Shown here in pieces: positions 1 to 9,539 of a DNA stretch of 59,822 bases; within the stretch, counting starts at the first letter, position 1, and the number at the start of each line of letters is the position of its first letter. Position numbers and translations under genes: made by a program. The stretch is from assembly GCA_023807065.1 (NCBI GenBank), contig JAJJLU010000379.1, positions 1 to 59,822 of the forward strand, given 5' to 3'. Below the pieces are notes generated by a model, which worked only from the letters and a program-made list of their open reading frames with translations, was not told the DNA's origin and searched no databases. Source of the DNA: Isotricha intestinalis (taxonomy: Eukaryota > Ciliophora > Litostomatea > Vestibuliferida > Isotrichidae).

Positions 1-28
1 CCCCAATCCCCAATCCCCAATCCCCAAT
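1..28. repeat. Telomere, four C4A2T heptamers
   Basis: Four perfect tandem copies of the 7-mer CCCCAAT occupy the extreme left end; AT-rich unique sequence follows at once. The C-rich strand reading 5' to 3' from the left end is the orientation expected of a true chromosome terminus, with the other strand ending in ATTGGGG units. Tetrahymena-type ciliates carry C4A2 hexamers, so a uniform heptamer with an extra T is a related but different unit. Only four copies are present, either because the macronuclear telomere is short or because the read or assembly was trimmed. Confidence 0.93.
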
Positions 29-461
29 TTTTAAAGTTAAAAAAGAATACTAAATACAAAAAATATTAAATAATTTATTAAAGAGAAAATTAAATTAAAT
101 AATCAATTAAAAGTAATTTCTTTATTTTTTTTTATTTATGTTTTTTTAACTTGATTAAATTATAATTTTAATTAGGTATAATTAAATAAATTTATTGATT
201 AAAGTAGATGATTAATATAACAATATCTTTATTATATAAACTTTTTAATTATCTAACAATAAAAATATCATCAGAGAAGACTGCAAATTTAACTTTAGAT
301 TTATATAAAATCGACGCAATCTCAAAAATAATAACTCCAGAATTTATCCGTAAATTTTTTATAATATAAATTAATTATATGAAATAATAAATAAATGAAA
401 AAAATACATTAAAGGAAAAAAAATGTATTTTTAAAATTTTATATAAAATTTTATTTTTAAA
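29..461. other. Subtelomeric spacer
   Basis: Almost pure A/T with no satellite, no repeated blocks and no degenerate telomere repeats, so there is no classical subtelomeric repeat zone. The only coding-like stretch is the short open frame at 208-369, listed separately. The rest includes the presumed promoter of the gene starting at 462. Confidence 0.6.
208..369 (+). CDS. Possible 53-aa subtelomeric protein
   Basis: An ATG-to-TAA frame of 53 codons in the telomere-proximal spacer. Its 3' half is less AT-biased and more protein-like than the surrounding DNA, with residues such as SSEKTANLTLDLYKIDA and ITPEFIRKF, which would be amphipathic helices. The ATG has the A/T-rich upstream context seen at other starts here. 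I recognise no family; a small histone-fold-like protein crossed my mind but cannot be supported. It could also be the last exon of a gene lost by chromosome fragmentation, or chance. Low confidence. Confidence 0.25.
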   Translation: MINITISLLYKLFNYLTIKISSEKTANLTLDLYKIDAISKIITPEFIRKFFII

Positions 462-2229
462 ATGTATTATCAGTAAGGATATTAATATAATTTTTAGATT
501 GAATATTATATGTGAAGTATGGAATAAAGATTCAAATTTTTTATTTGATTATGAAAGTAATGAATATTTAATTTCATCAAAAAAAATAAATACAGATTGT
601 TTTTTAATGAAAAATGAGAATGAAGTAAAATTTATATTAAAAAAAAATGGAGAAGAAGAACAAATAGAAAATGAGTTATCAACTTATGGAGATTCAAATT
701 ATCTTGGATATATAAATAAAACAAATAAAGAAGAATATTTTTGGAATTATAATCCTTATAAAATATATTCTCTAAAAAAATCTTATGAAAGTTTAGATTG
801 GTTAGTTATAGGAAAAACATATTTTTCAAACCAAAACAAACCAAATTCTTTTTATAAATTAAGAACAGGTGATTTAATAAAATTTGGAAAAATTATATTT
901 CTTGTTCGAGAAATTAAAAATTCAAAAATAAAAGAAAATATTTTAAATAGAAAAACAACAAACAACTACGGAAATGAAACAAGTATAAATATAAATGAAA
1001 AATTAAAAAATATGTATATTAAAATAAAAAATAATTCAAAAAATGAAAATAATAAATTAAAATTATATTCATGTAGAATATGTTTACAAGAAGGAGATTT
1101 TAATGGAGAAAATCCATTAATAAATCCATGTAATTGTACAGGAAGTGTAAAATATGTTCATTTAATATGTTTACGAAAATGGTTAACTTCAAAAATTATA
1201 ATTAATCATTCTTTTGATAATTCAGTAACTTCATATTCATATAAACCATTTGAATGTGAATTATGTAAAGAACAAATTCCAGAAAGAATAAAATATAATG
1301 ATGAAATAATATCTTTAATTGAAATGGAAAATTTAAAACAACCTTATATTATTTTTGAAAATATTTATCATAATAATGTTAATTATATTGGAAATTATTT
1401 TGACCATCAACATATATTTGTAGTTCAATTAAATAATAAAAATAGAATAAAAATAGGAAGAAGTAATGATGTTGATATGAGATTATCTGATATTTCTGTC
1501 AGTAGAACTCATGCTTTTTTACATTTAAAAAATAATGAATTTTATCTTGAAGATTGTAAATCTAAATTTGGAAGTTTATTACTTATTCAAAATAAAATTA
1601 TGTTTATTCCTGATAAACCTTTATCTATTCAAATTGGGAGATTTCATTTAAATTTTATTATGAATAGAACTTTTATCAGTTGTTTTAAATGCTACAAAAA
1701 TAAATTTTTTTATAAAATAAATTATGATAAACAATTAAATTCATATTCTCTAGAAATTTACCAACTATTATTAAATGGTTTAAAACACATTATTACTAAG
1801 GAATTTTCTAATAAAGATGATTCTAATGTATCTCAATCTATTAAAAGTACTAAAAGGGAAAAAGATAATAGCAAAAAAATAAATAAAAATGAAAAAATTA
1901 ATATAAGTAATATTAATGATATTTCTAGTAATGTCCAATTATTAAGTGAACAAACTTTTCTTAAATTAAATGATAATAAAAGCTCTAATAATATTCTTAA
2001 TAATAATAATTTCATTGATATTGAAAAGGAAATAAAAAAAAATAATAATGATGATATTTTATTATCAAATAGTCAACAAAATTTAATTGAAGGGTTTAAT
2101 GTTTTATCTCAGACTTTTACAAAGAAAAAAAACATAAATTTTAATGAAAATAATCATATTAAAGAAAACTTTGTTACTCCTATAAATTTAGAAAGAAGTT
2201 TAACCAAATATGATAAAAAAAATAAGTAA
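462..2229 (+). CDS. FHA / RING-CH / FHA protein, putative E3 ubiquitin ligase
   Basis: Two exons, 462-472 and 498-2229, separated by a 25-nt intron, give 580 aa starting MYYQLN; without splicing the long frame has no ATG. Residues about 15-143 resemble a divergent FHA fold ([17 protein letters not shown]). Residues about 196-260 are a RING-CH (C4HC3) finger: [21 protein letters not shown], then CELC about 25 residues later. Residues about 305-390 are a canonical FHA domain with IGRS and SRTHAF, the phospho-Thr-binding positions. The tail is Asn/Lys-rich and disordered. By family knowledge, RING-CH proteins recruit E2 enzymes, often at membranes; no membrane span is visible, so this one is probably soluble and recruited to phosphoproteins through FHA. 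It is the most telomere-proximal well-supported gene and is convergent with the Rab gene. Confidence 0.85.
473..497 (+). other. Intron, 25 nt
   Basis: Runs from GTAAGG to TTTTTAG. Splicing joins ATG TAT TAT CA to A TTG AAT and gives the downstream frame its only possible ATG. The intron contains TAA in frame, so an unspliced message would terminate. Confidence 0.85.
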
Positions 2230-2695
2230 TAAACATAAATATTTCTATAAAATAATCAGTAATGGGTAAAATAATTTGTAAAAATTGAATGTAATTATTT
2301 TTATTATATAAAAAATTACTTTTGCTTTAAAGATTTAAATTAAACCATATTAAAGGAAATTGAAAATTTATATATTAAATTCTAAAGATTTTTTTCTATA
2401 TTTATTTATTCTTTCTTATATTTTTTTATTTTATTATTAACATAAAAACTTTCTTCATTATTTTGTTTTTTATTGTCTGTTTTTTTTATTTTGATTTGCT
2501 AAAAATATTATATTTGTAGAAGACTTAAACATGATATTCATTTTGGATAAATATTTAAATATTATTTTAAATTTAAAAAAACACTCATTTAAACTATTAA
2601 AAATAACTAGAAAAAGGAAATTTGTATTAATATTTAATTATTTCTTTATATCATAAATTTATATATACTTTTAATATAATTTATAAACTACTTTT
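2230..2695. other. Convergent intergenic spacer
   Basis: A 466-bp AT-rich spacer between two converging genes, presumably holding both 3' UTRs and polyadenylation signals. A 41-codon ATG frame near 2531 has a random-looking composition and I do not call it. No RNA gene or repeat is visible. Confidence 0.5.
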
Positions 2696-3496
2696 TTAAC
2701 AACATCCAAAAAATTTTCTCAATGTATTATTATTCTCATCATTATTATCATTATTATTTTTAATATTACTTTTATCATGTAATTGAATACTTCCAGAATG
2801 AATACTAGATTGACAATCAATAATAGAATCTCCCATATCATTAATATTATTAATTTCATTTTGAAAATCCTGATTTTTTTCAACGATTTCTCTTGCTAAT
2901 TTTTCAAAAGCCAAATCTACATTAATTCCATTTTTAGCAGAAATTTCAAAATAAGTTAAAAAATTATCTTCGACGAATTTATTAATATCTTCTTTACTGA
3001 CATCTCTTTTAGCATCTATTTTATTTCCAACAAGAATAATATTAACATCATTAGGTGAAATTTCATGAATATCATTTAACCAATTTTTTAAATTTAAAAA
3101 AGTTTTTTTATTACTTAAATCAAATATTAATAAAATACCATTTGTATCTCTGTAATATTGTCTAGTTAAAGCTTTAAATTTTTCTTCTCCACAAGTATCC
3201 CATATTGACATTTCAGCATAAATTTCTTGATTTAAAGCAATTTTTTTTATTCGACTTTGAATATTTATTGTACAAGTATAATGATTATCAAATTTATTAT
3301 CTATATATCTTGTTATTATTGAAGTTTTTCCTACTGCTACATCTCCTAATAATATTATTTTAAAACGAAATATTATTTTGTTTGTTGGCTGAGATTTATC
3401 AAAGAGGGAACTATTAAATTTTGAATCTGTTAAATTTGAATTTAAAATTTTCTCACTTGTTTCAGATGGGTTTTTTATTTCAGAATTTAAATTCAT
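2696..3496 (-). CDS. Rab-family small GTPase with altered switch II
   Basis: A 266-aa protein with a disordered N-terminal extension of about 40 aa. The G domain follows: P-loop GDVAVGKTS (51-59), G3 WDTCGEEKF (99-107), NKID (158-161) and SAK (186-188). It ends in FFGCC, a dicysteine geranylgeranylation signal typical of Rabs. The G3 box reads DTCGEE where Rabs normally have DTAGQE, so the Gln that helps hydrolysis is Glu. By family knowledge this suggests slow or differently stimulated GTP hydrolysis; that is inference. The likely role is membrane traffic on a specific organelle. The start is an ATG with A-rich context, divergent from the exchanger gene 129 bp away. The Rab subfamily cannot be assigned. 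Confidence 0.9.
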   Translation of the reverse strand: MNLNSEIKNPSETSEKILNSNLTDSKFNSSLFDKSQPTNKIIFRFKIILLGDVAVGKTSIITRYIDNKFDNHYTCTINIQSRIKKIALNQEIYAEMSIWDTCGEEKFKALTRQYYRDTNGILLIFDLSNKKTFLNLKNWLNDIHEISPNDVNIILVGNKIDAKRDVSKEDINKFVEDNFLTYFEISAKNGINVDLAFEKLAREIVEKNQDFQNEINNINDMGDSIIDCQSSIHSGSIQLHDKSNIKNNNDNNDENNNTLRKFFGCC

Positions 3497-3625
3497 TTTT
3501 TTTATTTCTATTTTTTTAAATTAAAGTATTTAAGAAATAATCTTTATATATTATTTCCAGTATATAAATTTAAGTTTACTTTAATATTTTGAAAGAATTT
3601 AAAATAATTATTTTATTTATTTTTA
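3497..3625. promoter_or_regulatory. Putative bidirectional promoter, Rab / exchanger
   Basis: The 129 bp between two divergent ATG codons must hold both promoters and both 5' UTRs. It is nearly pure A/T, with a TATATATT-like stretch but no recognisable specific factor site. Confidence 0.4.
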
Positions 3626-5440
3626 ATGTCCTCATGTACATATACTCAAATAAGCAAAATAACATCAATTCCTCAAATATGTACTTTCATATCAAAAAAC
3701 TGTCCTCAAGACTATATAAATTTTTACTATCTTCACTATTGTACCTTTGAATCTCATTATTATTATACTGTTCCAACATTTACAATAATATTAATAATAT
3801 TATTTTATCTTCTTTCTGACACAAGTAATAATTTCTTAGGAACAGCTTTAACAAAAATTGTTGAAAAATTAAAAATAAATCAAAATATTGCAGGAGTGAC
3901 AATATTAGCTTTTGGAAATGGTGCAAGTGATGTTATTTCTAGTTTAGTTGTTTCTAATGAAATTGATGGTTTAGAATTTGCAATTGGTTCTTTAATAGGA
4001 GGAGGTATTTTTATTACTTCTTTTATTATTAGTTTAATCATTTTTTATGGTAATAATTTAACTGTTAATCCTGAATTTTTTAATAGAGATATTTTACTTT
4101 ATATTATAAGTGTTATTTATCTTGTTTTAATATGCTTTTATGGAAAAATTAATTTAATTGTTTCTTCTGGATTTATTATTATTTATATTATTTATGTCGT
4201 TTTTGCTATTTATCAAGATAGGAAAAAAAATTATATTGAAAATAAATTTTTAAATGAAAATGAGTCTTTTTCAAAAATTGATAATGATATAAAGAACTTA
4301 AATATTAATTTAAATAATGCAATTGAATTAACTTCTGGAACACCAAAAGATAAAAATATAGAAGAAAATAAAAAGGAAACTGAAGATAATATAATAAATA
4401 TAAAAGAGGATAAACATGAAGTTTCAATAAGTGATATTTCAACAAATAATTCTACTTTATTATCAAAAAGTTCAAATGATAGTCTTATTGCTCAACAAAT
4501 TGTAGGAGAAATAAAAGATGAAATTAATATAAAAGAACAAATAATGAATCAAGTTAAAGAAGAATTAATTAATAATAGAGATAAAACAGTTTCTAAATTA
4601 TTAGAAGATAATATGCAACAATTAAAAATAAAAGTAAAAAAATATTATTATAATTATAAAGAAACAAGTTGGGATGATGATGCTTTATATTGGAAATGTT
4701 ATTATATATTATTAGATTTTCCATTTACTTTATTAAGAGAATTAACAATTCCAATATATGAAGATAAAAAATGGAATAAAATAAAATTTTGTTTAAATCC
4801 TCTTTGTTCATTTATATTTATAATATATGCATTAAAGTTATTTGATTTTTTCATTCATAATATATTCCTTTTATTATTAACTTTAACAATCTTATCATTA
4901 TTATCAATATTTATCTATTATCAAATAGATGAAAACACTCCAATAAAATATGAATCAATTTTAATAACATTAACATTTACAATGTCATTATTTTGGTTAT
5001 GGTTTATAGCAAATATATTAATATCAATATTACAAGCAATAGGATTAATATTAAATATTCCAGAAACATTTTTAGCAATGACATTATTAACATATGGGAA
5101 TTGTATAACAGATTTATTTTTAAATATTTCTTTAGTTAAAGGAGGTTATGGTGAAATGGCTCTTGCTGGTTCTATTGGAGGTCCCTTATTTAATTTGTTA
5201 GTTGGTTTAGGAGCTTCTTTATTTAAAATAAATTTTAATCTTGGAAGCTTTGAAATTCATATGTTTAATTATAATAATTTTATCTCTGTTTTTGCTATTT
5301 TTGTTTTATTTGTTAATTTAATTAGATTGTTTATTCAAAGCCATTTTAATAATTATGTTCTTGGGAAAAATATTGCTTATGTAGGATTTTTTATTTATGC
5401 TGCTTTTTTCTTTGTTGTTGTTATTTTTACATTTTTTTAA
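3626..5440 (+). CDS. NCLX/CCX-type cation-Ca2+ exchanger (CaCA superfamily)
   Basis: A 604-aa multi-pass membrane protein. The alpha-1 repeat (about 90-130) contains LAFGNGASD, then GSLIGGGIF. The alpha-2 repeat (about 485-530) contains LLTYGNCITD, then GSIGGPLFNLLVGLG. These inverted repeats bind the transported cations in the CaCA superfamily, and the GNGA(S/P)D / GGPLFNLL pattern fits the NCLX (SLC8B1) branch best. A long acidic, disordered cytoplasmic loop (about 200-345) separates the two membrane halves, as in NCX/NCLX proteins. The predicted role is Na+- or H+-coupled Ca2+ export from cytosol or organelle; membrane location cannot be decided. The N-terminus has several Cys in a probable luminal segment. 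Stop TAA; converges with the anoctamin gene. Confidence 0.88.
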   Translation: MSSCTYTQISKITSIPQICTFISKNCPQDYINFYYLHYCTFESHYYYTVPTFTIILIILFYLLSDTSNNFLGTALTKIVEKLKINQNIAGVTILAFGNGASDVISSLVVSNEIDGLEFAIGSLIGGGIFITSFIISLIIFYGNNLTVNPEFFNRDILLYIISVIYLVLICFYGKINLIVSSGFIIIYIIYVVFAIYQDRKKNYIENKFLNENESFSKIDNDIKNLNINLNNAIELTSGTPKDKNIEENKKETEDNIINIKEDKHEVSISDISTNNSTLLSKSSNDSLIAQQIVGEIKDEINIKEQIMNQVKEELINNRDKTVSKLLEDNMQQLKIKVKKYYYNYKETSWDDDALYWKCYYILLDFPFTLLRELTIPIYEDKKWNKIKFCLNPLCSFIFIIYALKLFDFFIHNIFLLLLTLTILSLLSIFIYYQIDENTPIKYESILITLTFTMSLFWLWFIANILISILQAIGLILNIPETFLAMTLLTYGNCITDLFLNISLVKGGYGEMALAGSIGGPLFNLLVGLGASLFKINFNLGSFEIHMFNYNNFISVFAIFVLFVNLIRLFIQSHFNNYVLGKNIAYVGFFIYAAFFFVVVIFTFF

Positions 5441-5602
5441 ATGGAATAATATTGTTTTTATATTTTTTTAATTTTGTTTTATTGTTATTTAAATTTATTT
5501 AGAAAATAAATCGAAATATTTATTTTTTTATAGTTTCAATTTCATAAATAATAAAATATATAATAAATAAATATTTAAGGTTTATTCAATAAATAATATT
5601 TT

Positions 5603-8600
5603 TTAATTATCCTTTTCATTCATTCCTATTGTTATTTCATCATCTTTATTATCATTAAATATTAAATTTTCATTTCGAACACCCCCTAAATTTTGTTCAT
5701 CTTCTTCTTTTTCATCTTTTTCTTCAATTTTTTTTTCATCTTTATTTCTGAAAACACTTCCAATACTTTTAGACCTAATACCATATTTTTTCAAATATTT
5801 TACTTCTACTTTATTTTTAAATTCAAACCAATTAGGAACTCTAACATAATTTATTAATTTCAAAATTATAAAGACTAAATTTTCAGTGATAATAAGCCAA
5901 AATAATTTTTTATTTCTTTCTAAAGGGATGAAATGTTTATTAGTATAAAAAATAATACATAAATTAGAAATAATACCTAAAAAAGCCATAATTTCTTGAA
6001 CTTTATTGAAAATTTCAATTCCTTTAGATTCATTTAAAGAATTAATATAAACTAAATATTTCATTGAAAATCCAGTGGCAATTCTAAAGAATATAGTTAA
6101 ACATAACATAAAAGCAAAAGAAATTTTAGAACTAACTCCAAATTGAATAATATATCCAAAATTAAAAATTACAGGCATCATAATATCTTTTATATCACTA
6201 TTACTGAATTCTTTCCTTGTATAATACATATATTTTTTAGATTTATTATCTGAATAAGTATATTTTTCAAGAATTGTTTTATCTATCTTTTTCTTTTGCT
6301 TTCTTTTATGAATAAAAAAATATATTGTTTTAGTTGCTATTACTGTTATATCTGATATAATTATCATTGATAATTGATTTCCTAATTCATGAAAACAATC
6401 ATTAAAAGCACAAATTTCAAAATATCTTTTTCCAAAAGCTATATAATATAAATTAAAATAATAATTAAAAAATTCAAAAGCTAATTGCTTTTTTAATATA
6501 GATAATCTATATTCATTTTTAGTTTGATAATTTTCTTTATCTGTAACCCACTTATTTAATTTAACATATAATTTACTTAATAATTCTCTAGAAATATAAA
6601 TTGCAATTGGAACAATATAAAGCCAAATAGTATTTATTGAATTATTTACTCCTTTTTCAATTTTAGATTTATTATACATATTCAATTTTTGAATATAAAA
6701 AATAATTAAATTAACAAATACAGTTCCAAAAAGAGTTCCAACAACAACTAAAAAAGTGATAATATCTCTAATTAAACTTTTAAATTTATCATAAATAGGA
6801 ATTTTAACACTCATGAATATTTCAACAGTTTCACCTTCATTAGAAATAATCATATCATTTGTTTTTTCTAATTTGAAATGATCCATTCCCCAAAAATAAT
6901 TATATAATATTTCTCTTTTTTCCCAAGAAACAACATAATAATTACCCCAAAGAACAATTAAAGCAGCGAAAGATAAATTCAAACCTAAAATAATATTATT
7001 TCCATATCCATTCCATTTTAAAATAGGTTTAATAATTCTATAAATTAAACCAATAATAGTAGGAAATAAACTCCATAAAATATAATGAGTTATCCATGAA
7101 TAAAAATAACCAATTTTTTCTCCGAAAGTTGTTCTAAAAATTTTATTCATTTTCTTAGTTCTTTTATCATTAAAAGGAGTAATATAAGATTGAATCATAT
7201 CATAAAATTTAATAACATCTCTAATACATTCATAATTAGGAATATAAATTAATTGTTTAATAACTCTATCAATATCTCCTTCATTTTGATCAATAGAAGT
7301 TTTAATATAATCAATATCAAATATTGTAGAAAGAGAAGCATAAATAATTCTTGCTTTATCAATAGTTCTAAAACAACTAGAACAATTTAAATTATAAGTT
7401 TGTCTATAATCATATAAATTTACACAAGAATCACAAATATGATAGCAATCATTTATATCATATCTTCTAAATTTATCAGAAAGAGCTTTAATAAAACTTG
7501 CATAAGGAGGATATTGTTCAACATAATCAATATTATATTCATGATAAGGTATAGAATTTAATTCATTTATTTTTTTTTGTTTAGTAAGAAAATATTGAGA
7601 TAAAGTTATTTCTTTTCCTTCTCTTGTTTTAAAACTACCATCTTTATTTCCAATAATTGGAATATCTTGAATTCTAAATTGAACTTGATAATGAAAAGTT
7701 TCTGCTAAATCCATTATTGTTGTTTCTTTTCCATAGAAATCTAAATCTAAATTTGAAAATTCATCTATATAATATTTTACTCGAAGTCCTGTGAAAAGCA
7801 TTGTGAAAAATTCTATATAACATACAAATTTATCAAAACTTGAATCTGGGAATTCAAAATCATTGTCTACACAAAATTTTACTATATCACTTCTAAAATC
7901 TGATATTCTATTGCAAAATAATTCTTTTAAATAATATTTATAATTTATTATTTCTTTCTCTTCATTATATGATATATTTATTTCTTCTTTCTCATCATCC
8001 ATAAATAATTCACCTATTTTAATATTTTTCAATCCATCAGTTTCATTTTTTTTTTCATTTTCTTCTTCTTCTTCTTCTTTAATTAAACTAAAAGCTTTTT
8101 TATTTAATATTGTTTTTGTTTCATTATTATTTTGATTTTTGGAATTATCATAATAATTATTAAAAGGATTTTCAATTCGATTTTCAGAATTAGATTCTCT
8201 TCTTATTAAATTTCTAATATTTCGAAAATTATTTAATTGTTCTAAAACAATTTTTTTATTTTTAAATTTTTCATCAGGAATTAAAATTAAACTTACATAA
8301 GTATTAATTTGTTTCATTTCTTTACTATAAGATTTTTCAATTCTTTTTTCTAAAGTTTCTTTTTTAAAAACTCTGATATAATAATCTAATAAAATAGTTT
8401 TTAACTGAGGTAAAACTTCAGAATCTTTTGCAACTCTTCCTAAAGGACTTAAAACTTTTTTCATATATTCTTCTTGTTTTTTAGGTAAATATAAATATAA
8501 TAATTCTTTATTTTTTGTATTTATAACAGGATAACCAATTAATGGAGGAAGAGGATATGGTAAATCTCCTCCTGTTAATCCTGATATTAATTTTTGAGAT

Positions 8601-8756
8601 GATTTACTTATTGATTCTTTTTTTCTTAAAATTGGATTTTTTACATTCATATCAAAGGTATCTCCTATTTTTAGGTTTTAATTGGTTTTTTAATTTATTT
8701 ATTTTACGTATTTTGCTCAATGTAGAATCTATTGACTCTTGATATGTTGGTTCCAT
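5603..8756 (-). CDS. Anoctamin/TMEM16 family membrane protein
   Basis: Exon 1 is 8756-8708 and exon 2 is 8664-5603, split by a 43-nt intron, giving 1036 aa. The first exon supplies MEPTYQESIDSTLSKI and is in frame with the long downstream frame, whose first Met would otherwise be used. Recognisable anoctamin features are a cytosolic N-domain (to about 520), FGEKIGYFYSWITHYILW leading into the first span (about 528), the C-x2-C-rich stretch before it, and WGNYYVVSWEKRE. The later membrane segment CAFNDCFHELGNQLSMI corresponds to the region around the Ca2+-binding helices. Family members are Ca2+-activated Cl- channels or lipid scramblases; which one cannot be told here. The C-terminus is acidic and disordered. 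The gene is divergent from the next gene with only 106 bp between start codons. Confidence 0.85.
8665..8707 (-). other. Intron, 43 nt
   Basis: On the minus strand it runs from GTAAAATAAA to CTAAAAATAG. Splicing makes the codon C+GA and continues DTFDMNVKN, fusing an upstream ATG exon of 49 nt to the anoctamin frame. Confidence 0.8.
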
Positions 8757-8862
8757 TTAGTTTTTTGATTTATTGTTTTTTTGAAATAATTAACAAATAA
8801 AACTTTATTTCTTTTTTTAAAAATATTAATTAATTTTTAATTTAATAGTTTTATATTAAAAT
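8757..8862. promoter_or_regulatory. Putative bidirectional promoter
   Basis: Only 106 bp lie between the divergent ATG codons of the anoctamin gene and the following gene. It is T-rich then A-rich with no identifiable motif; transcription of both genes must start here. Confidence 0.4.
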
Positions 8863-9444
8863 ATGAGTATTATTCATTGGACTAGAATAAAAGAGCATTT
8901 AATTCCAACAATTATTCAAGAAATAGAAATAATAGGAAATAAATATGTTGATTTAGTTAATAAAATGAAAGAAAGAAAAACTGAAGAAGTTATTAATAAT
9001 TTTTTTCAAATGAGAAAAGATATTTCTAATAGAATTGAAGAATTAGAAAATTATTTTGATGATAATTTAGGTAATCCAAGAATATTAATCTTAGAAAAAG
9101 GGATTTTTAATTTGAAAAAATTATTATTTTATAATCCTGATAAAAATAATGATTTAGAAGATTCTGATTTAAAAGAATTTAGAGGATTAACTATTGATTT
9201 AAATTTAATTGAAGAGAATTTTCCTTTTAAAAATAATAGAAATGGCATTAAGAAAAATAATAAAAATGGAAAATTGAATTTAAATAAATTAAATAAGAAA
9301 AATTCAGATAATAACATTAATGAAAAAGAAGAAAAAAATACAAATTTACCTATTAAAAGAAAAATTCAAATAAGATTAACTGATGAAGAATATAGATTAC
9401 TTCAAAAATTAAAAGATAAAAAAATTGATATTAATAAAAAATAA
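8863..9444 (+). CDS. Hypothetical 193-aa helical protein
   Basis: The product is not recognised. The first 110 residues look like a compact helical domain with alternating hydrophobic and charged positions (IIHWTRIKEHLIPTIIQEI, RKDISNRIEELENYF), possibly a coiled coil. A Lys/Asn-rich linker (about 125-160) follows, then a basic C-terminus (KRKIQIRLTDEEYRLLQKL) resembling a short DNA- or partner-binding helix. There is no signal peptide or membrane segment. It ends with TAA, 95 bp before the start of the F-BAR/TBC gene on the same strand. It could be a small cytoskeletal or nuclear factor; neither is supported. Confidence 0.7.
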   Translation: MSIIHWTRIKEHLIPTIIQEIEIIGNKYVDLVNKMKERKTEEVINNFFQMRKDISNRIEELENYFDDNLGNPRILILEKGIFNLKKLLFYNPDKNNDLEDSDLKEFRGLTIDLNLIEENFPFKNNRNGIKKNNKNGKLNLNKLNKKNSDNNINEKEEKNTNLPIKRKIQIRLTDEEYRLLQKLKDKKIDINKK

Positions 9445-9539
9445 ATAAAATATATAAAAAATCATATAAATGAAATATATTTATTTGTGATATAAATAAA
9501 ATAAATTAAATAATTAATAATTATTTTATTCATTTAAAA

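Noticed and set aside
499..501. TTG start codons for several long frames (499, 22857, 40119, 45767, 59258)
   Set aside because: Upstream exons or downstream ATGs explain each of them, or the gene runs on without a start; non-ATG starts are not needed.
2531..2656. 41-codon ATG frame in the convergent spacer
   Set aside because: Residue composition is what random A/T DNA gives and there is no supporting context.
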